Assembly: GCA_003519375.1 (NCBI GenBank)
Contig: DOWV01000191.1
Location: 2,988 to 11,941, forward strand
From: Bacteroidota bacterium
GTDB taxonomy: Bacteria; Bacteroidota; Ignavibacteria; UBA10030
Length of the DNA: 8,954 nucleotides
Reading direction: 5' to 3'
Shown piece by piece: positions 5,899-8,954 of this stretch. The stretch's first letter is position 1. Each line of letters opens with the position of its first letter. The notes under the pieces were generated by a model that did no database searches, was not told the origin of the DNA, and was given only the letters and a program-made list of their open reading frames with translations. The position numbers and the translations under genes are program-made.

Positions 5899-6828
5899 CT
5901 AATTGAGCTTCTTGCTCGCTTCGAACAGAATCCTTTTCTCCTCTTCTGTCAGGCTCTGATAGCCGCCGGAGCTGATCTTGTCGAGGATCCGATCAATCTT
6001 CATTTGATTGATTTCCTGCTCCGTCTTTGGCCGCTCGTTGATATCAAAGACCTTCGCATCAACAACTTCGTCCTGGACCTTCTCGGCCTGACGGAACTTC
6101 CGGGAGTTCAGCCACCAACCAAGCCGATCGACAGCCCCCTGCAACGGGAATCGCTTCGTCAGAATCAGAATGTAGACATAGCCTGTCACCGCCCCACCCA
6201 GGTGGGCCAGGTTCGCGATTGTCGTCTGACTCCCCACGGACACGACACCGAAGATGATGAGCCCGAAGATGAAGTACTTCGCCTTGACCGGGAGCAGGAA
6301 GTAGATGTAGATATAGCGGTCGGGAAACAGCATCGCAAAAGCGACGAGGACGCCGAAGACTGCTCCTGAAGCGCCAATGGTCGGTATTCCACCGCCCGCA
6401 CGATCGATGACAGACATCGGTTCCAGCAAGGGCGCAAGCAATAACTGTGTCATCCCCGCGACAACGCCGCACAAAAGGTAGAACGTGAGGAATCGCTTCG
6501 ATCCCCACATGTGTTCGACCTCCATGCCGAACATCCACAACCCAAAGAACATATTGTAGAGCAAATGCCAGAAATCGGCGTGCATGAATTGATACGTGAT
6601 CAGCTGCCAGGGATAGAATCCGTGTCCCAGGGGCATGAGGCCAAGATAGTAGTTGAAGATATACTCCAGCGGGATGCCTCCCAGGGAGAACATCTTTCCG
6701 CCAAGGCCGAGAATGATGAAGACTGCAGCGTTGATCAGCAGAAGCGTTTTAATGACAGGGGGAAAAAACTGGAACCCGCCGAACATCGACGGCCGATAGT
6801 AGTTCCCTTGTCCCGGATAAAATGGCAT
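5899..6828 (-). CDS. Rhomboid family intramembrane serine protease (309 aa)
   Basis: This is an inner-membrane serine protease of the rhomboid family, cutting membrane proteins within or near their transmembrane segments; the substrates are unknown. Seen in order, numbered from ATG 6828: a proline/tyrosine-rich N terminus, a first hydrophobic segment (about 26-44), the HADFWHLLYNM motif (His83, His88, Asn92), the catalytic GASGAVFG with Ser154, several hydrophobic helices, and AHLGG with His209, giving an intact Ser-His dyad. About 100 residues of cytosolic C-terminal tail follow, ending in a DKISSGGYQSLTEEEKRILF segment (residues 283-302) that resembles a small conserved domain I recall on Bacteroidota and Ignavibacteria rhomboids. 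ATG 6828 is preferred to the in-frame TTG at 6840, which would add only four residues; GAG 5 nt before 6828 is a weak ribosome site. The pgk terminator ends about 55 nt upstream, so its own promoter should lie in that short gap, but I could not identify it. Confidence 0.93.
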   Translation of the reverse strand: MPFYPGQGNYYRPSMFGGFQFFPPVIKTLLLINAAVFIILGLGGKMFSLGGIPLEYIFNYYLGLMPLGHGFYPWQLITYQFMHADFWHLLYNMFFGLWMFGMEVEHMWGSKRFLTFYLLCGVVAGMTQLLLAPLLEPMSVIDRAGGGIPTIGASGAVFGVLVAFAMLFPDRYIYIYFLLPVKAKYFIFGLIIFGVVSVGSQTTIANLAHLGGAVTGYVYILILTKRFPLQGAVDRLGWWLNSRKFRQAEKVQDEVVDAKVFDINERPKTEQEINQMKIDRILDKISSGGYQSLTEEEKRILFEASKKLN

Positions 6829-6884
6829 ACGTACTCGCAATCCGAATTAAGAATCGTGAACAATGACCGCCCAACCGTCCGGAT

Positions 6885-6929
6885 AAAAACAAGAGTGTGA
6901 GAAGGAGGTGCTGTCTCCTCCCCACACTC
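6885..6929 (-). terminator. Intrinsic terminator after pgk
   Basis: On the minus strand GAGTGTG (6929-6923) pairs with CACACTC (6899-6893), and an inner AGGAG/CCTCC-type helix continues the stem past a small internal loop. TTGTTTTTAT follows directly. It lies about 30 nt past the pgk stop and faces the right way to end the gap-pgk transcript. Confidence 0.85.
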
Positions 6930-6958
6930 ACCTTCAGCATGTCTCTGCAATCCCTATG

Positions 6959-8227
6959 TCAGACCTTGTCGTTCAGCGCAGCCACACCCGGAAGCACCTT
7001 CCCCTCGAGAAACTCCAGAGAAGCTCCGCCTCCGGTGGAAACGTGCGAAACCTGAGATTCGAGCCCCGCCTGTGCAATGGCGGAAGCGGAATCGCCCCCC
7101 CCCACAATCGTTACTCCGCCACCCCTTGTAGCTTCCACCATCGCCTGAGCAATCGCATTTGTTCCTTTGGCGAAATTGGACATCTCAAAAACTCCCATGG
7201 GGCCGTTCCAGACAACCGTCTTCGCCTTCTTCACTTCGCCGGAGAACAACTTGATCGTCTCCGGCCCGATGTCCACTCCAGCCCAGTCTGCCGGGATGGC
7301 ATTCACAGGCACAATCTTCGTCGCGGCCGAGTTGTCGAATTTGTCTGCGATGACGACGTCGACAGGAAGAAGCAGCCTGATATTCTTCGCTTTCGCCGTT
7401 TCAAGGAGGGATTTGGCAAGCTCGATCTTGTCTTGTTCTAACAACGATTTCCCGATTTCCATTCCCTGGGCTTTGTAGAATGTGAACATCATGCCTCCGC
7501 CGATCAGGAGGACGTCTACCTTGCCCATCAGATTTTGGATAACGTCAATTTTCCCCGATATCTTGGCACCGCCGAGGACTGCGACGAACGGTTTTGCCGG
7601 ATTCTCGATGGCCTTGCTCAGATAGTTGAGCTCCTTCTCCATCAGGAAACCCGCCACGGCCGGAAGGTACTGCGCCACAGTCTCCGTGGACGCATGGGGG
7701 CGGTGAGCCGTGCCGAACGCGTCGTTCACGTACACGTCGCCGTATGCTGCAAGCTCTTTCGCCATGCGCTCGCGATCGGGAGCCTCTTTTGATGTCTCCT
7801 CTTTGTGGAACCTCGTATTCTCGAGCATTAACACTTCACCCTCACCGAGGCCGGCGACGGCTGCCTTCGCATCCGGACCGATCGCGGCGGGAGAGAGTTT
7901 CACCGGACGGTTGAGGAGCTTCGCCAGATGCTCCACCACCGGTTTCATCTTGTGCTTGCCTTCGATGTACTTTGCTTCATCGAACGGCTTTCCATCTTTT
8001 TCTGCCTTCTCCTTCGCCTTCTTGGCGTCTTTCCTGGGGTCGCCGAGATGCGACATCAGGACAAGGTACTTCGGTTTCTGATCCAGTACATAGGTGATCG
8101 TCGGAAGGGCCGCACGCATGCGAATATCGTCTTGAATAACTCCATTTTTCAACGGAACATTGAAGTCGACCCGCATCAGTACGCGCTTGCCCCGAAGGTC
8201 AATATCGCGAACCGTTTTCTTGTTCAT
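6959..8227 (-). CDS. pgk: Phosphoglycerate kinase (422 aa)
   Basis: This cytoplasmic enzyme transfers phosphate from 1,3-bisphosphoglycerate to ADP in glycolysis and works in reverse in gluconeogenesis. Diagnostic segments are VLMRVDFNVP (17-25, with Asp21 and Asn23), Arg36, MSHLGD (58-63), LENTRFHKEE (Arg139), NDAFGTAHR (Arg176), LGGAKISGKI (Lys222), IGGGMMFTF, VVWNGPMGVFE (338-348), VGGGDSASA (375-383) and STGGGASLEFLEG near the C terminus. At 422 residues it is about 25 longer than the common 390-400 form. The extra length is mainly a lysine-rich stretch at about residues 64-93, just after HLG, where the usual Arg of HLGRP is replaced by Asp63. All other substrate and nucleotide residues I can place are present, so it should be active. 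The ATG has GGAGAG 7 nt upstream. It follows gap by 67 nt, a classic glycolytic pair, and ends at an intrinsic terminator. Confidence 0.97.
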   Translation of the reverse strand: MNKKTVRDIDLRGKRVLMRVDFNVPLKNGVIQDDIRMRAALPTITYVLDQKPKYLVLMSHLGDPRKDAKKAKEKAEKDGKPFDEAKYIEGKHKMKPVVEHLAKLLNRPVKLSPAAIGPDAKAAVAGLGEGEVLMLENTRFHKEETSKEAPDRERMAKELAAYGDVYVNDAFGTAHRPHASTETVAQYLPAVAGFLMEKELNYLSKAIENPAKPFVAVLGGAKISGKIDVIQNLMGKVDVLLIGGGMMFTFYKAQGMEIGKSLLEQDKIELAKSLLETAKAKNIRLLLPVDVVIADKFDNSAATKIVPVNAIPADWAGVDIGPETIKLFSGEVKKAKTVVWNGPMGVFEMSNFAKGTNAIAQAMVEATRGGGVTIVGGGDSASAIAQAGLESQVSHVSTGGGASLEFLEGKVLPGVAALNDKV

Positions 8228-8294
8228 TACAAATCTCTCCAGGTACTGAGTTTTGCGGTGCAGTATCTCGGATGCAAATCCGAAATAGGGTGCT

Positions 8295-8954
8295 TTAGAG
8301 CTTTGAAGCCATCAGATTGGCCAGGTCAGCGGTTCGGACCGAATATCCCCACTCGTTGTCGTACCACGTAACGACCTTGAGGAAGTCGTTCTTTTCTTTA
8401 CCGAGGACCATCGTAAACGGCAGATCGACGGAGGAACTGTGCGGATCTCCTTTGTAATCGATGCTCACCAGCGGTTCGTCGACCGCGGCAAGGATACCCT
8501 TCATCGGTCCGGCTGCGGCATCACGGAACGCCTGGCGCAGCTCTTCTGTCGTGCATGGGTTAGCCACCTGCGCCGTGAAATCAACCACCGAAACAGTCGA
8601 GGTCGGAACGCGCAGCGCGTAGCCGTCGAACTTCCCTTTGAGATCGGGAATCACAAGCGCAACGGCCTTGGCAGCCCCCGTTGTGGTCGGGATGATGCTC
8701 ATCGCCGCTGCACGTGCCCGCCGAAGATCGGTGTGGGGAAGATCGAGAATCTTCTGGTCGTTCGTGTATGCGTGGATCGTCGTCATCAGGCCTCGAAGGA
8801 TCTTGAACTTGTCGTTCACAACCTTGGCCGCAGGGGCGAGGCAGTTGGTGGTGCAGGACGCGTTGGAAATAACGTGATGCTGCTTCGGATCGTATGCCGA
8901 ATCGTTCACACCCATCACAATCGTGAGATCTTCGCCTTCTGCCGGAGCCGTGAT
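8295..8954 (-). CDS. gap: Glyceraldehyde-3-phosphate dehydrogenase (5' end cut by window)
   Basis: The C-terminal 219 residues are present, about two thirds of the usual 330-340. The enzyme oxidises glyceraldehyde 3-phosphate to 1,3-bisphosphoglycerate with NAD(P)+, the substrate of the neighbouring phosphoglycerate kinase. The fragment opens in frame at the window edge with ITAPAEGEDLTIVMGVND, the end of the coenzyme-binding domain. It then shows the catalytic SNASCTTNCLAP (nucleophile is the first Cys, fragment residue 34), TTIHAYTNDQ with the catalytic His, the RRARAAAMSIIPTTTGAAKA phosphate-site loop, LRVPTSTVSVVDF and the C-terminal WYDNEWGYSVR. These mark the classical phosphorylating enzyme. 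The Met at 8918 is an internal residue, not the start: the conserved motif continues upstream without a break. The N-terminal Rossmann part that decides NAD versus NADP use is outside the window. The stop is TAA at 8295, 67 nt before pgk, with no terminator between. Confidence 0.97.
   Translation of the reverse strand: MTAPAEGEDLTIVMGVNDSAYDPKQHHVISNASCTTNCLAPAAKVVNDKFKILRGLMTTIHAYTNDQKILDLPHTDLRRARAAAMSIIPTTTGAAKAVALVIPDLKGKFDGYALRVPTSTVSVVDFTAQVANPCTTEELRQAFRDAAAGPMKGILAAVDEPLVSIDYKGDPHSSSVDLPFTMVLGKEKNDFLKVVTWYDNEWGYSVRTADLANLMASKL

Noticed and set aside
6829..6884. Promoter for the rhomboid gene
   Set aside because: I looked for sigma-70 and TAnnTTTG boxes in the gap after the pgk terminator and found no pair with acceptable spacing, so none is annotated.

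Overview
This looks like a chromosomal, mostly housekeeping segment of a free-living bacterium of moderate GC content. All eight genes I can support lie on the minus strand. Two features suggest the Bacteroidota/Ignavibacteriota (FCB) neighbourhood: the rhomboid protease carries a short C-terminal tail like those I recall from that group, and two upstream regions match the Bacteroidota promoter form TTG-N19-21-TAnnTTTG. Several genes also have clear Shine-Dalgarno sites, which fits deep-branching members better than classical Bacteroides. I hold the phylum only loosely.

In transcription order (right to left) the window holds: the 3' two thirds of glyceraldehyde-3-phosphate dehydrogenase (8295-8954, 5' end cut by the window) followed by phosphoglycerate kinase (6959-8227), a gap-pgk glycolytic pair closed by an intrinsic terminator (about 6885-6929); a rhomboid intramembrane serine protease (5899-6828); ispG of the MEP isoprenoid pathway (4649-5737), closed by a strong intrinsic terminator (4563-4605); a large cytoplasmic six-hairpin glycosidase-like protein of unassigned substrate (2116-4524); an HpcH/HpaI-type aldolase (1125-1919) with an MmcQ/YjbR protein 5 nt downstream (757-1119); and the 5' part of a lipoprotein of unknown function (1-515). 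That lipoprotein is easily missed because its frame runs off the window edge.

The gaps carry a consistent pattern. Gaps inside probable operons (gap-pgk, aldolase-mmcQ) have neither terminators nor repeats. Of the five wider gaps, two hold classical terminators and three hold long imperfect palindromes starting 17-36 nt after a stop codon. Two of these palindromes have arms built from short tandem units of about 8-10 nt ending in AAG; the third is built from CGAAA-like words. The glycosidase gene appears to be read from a promoter whose -33 element is the U-tract DNA of the ispG terminator, and its start codon lies almost at the predicted transcript start.

I see no phage, insertion sequence, CRISPR, defence system, tRNA or rRNA. 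No gap without a gene exceeds about 240 bases. I do not find a convincing new multi-gene system; the most interesting material is the intergenic palindromes, the unassigned glycosidase and an unusual insertion in phosphoglycerate kinase.
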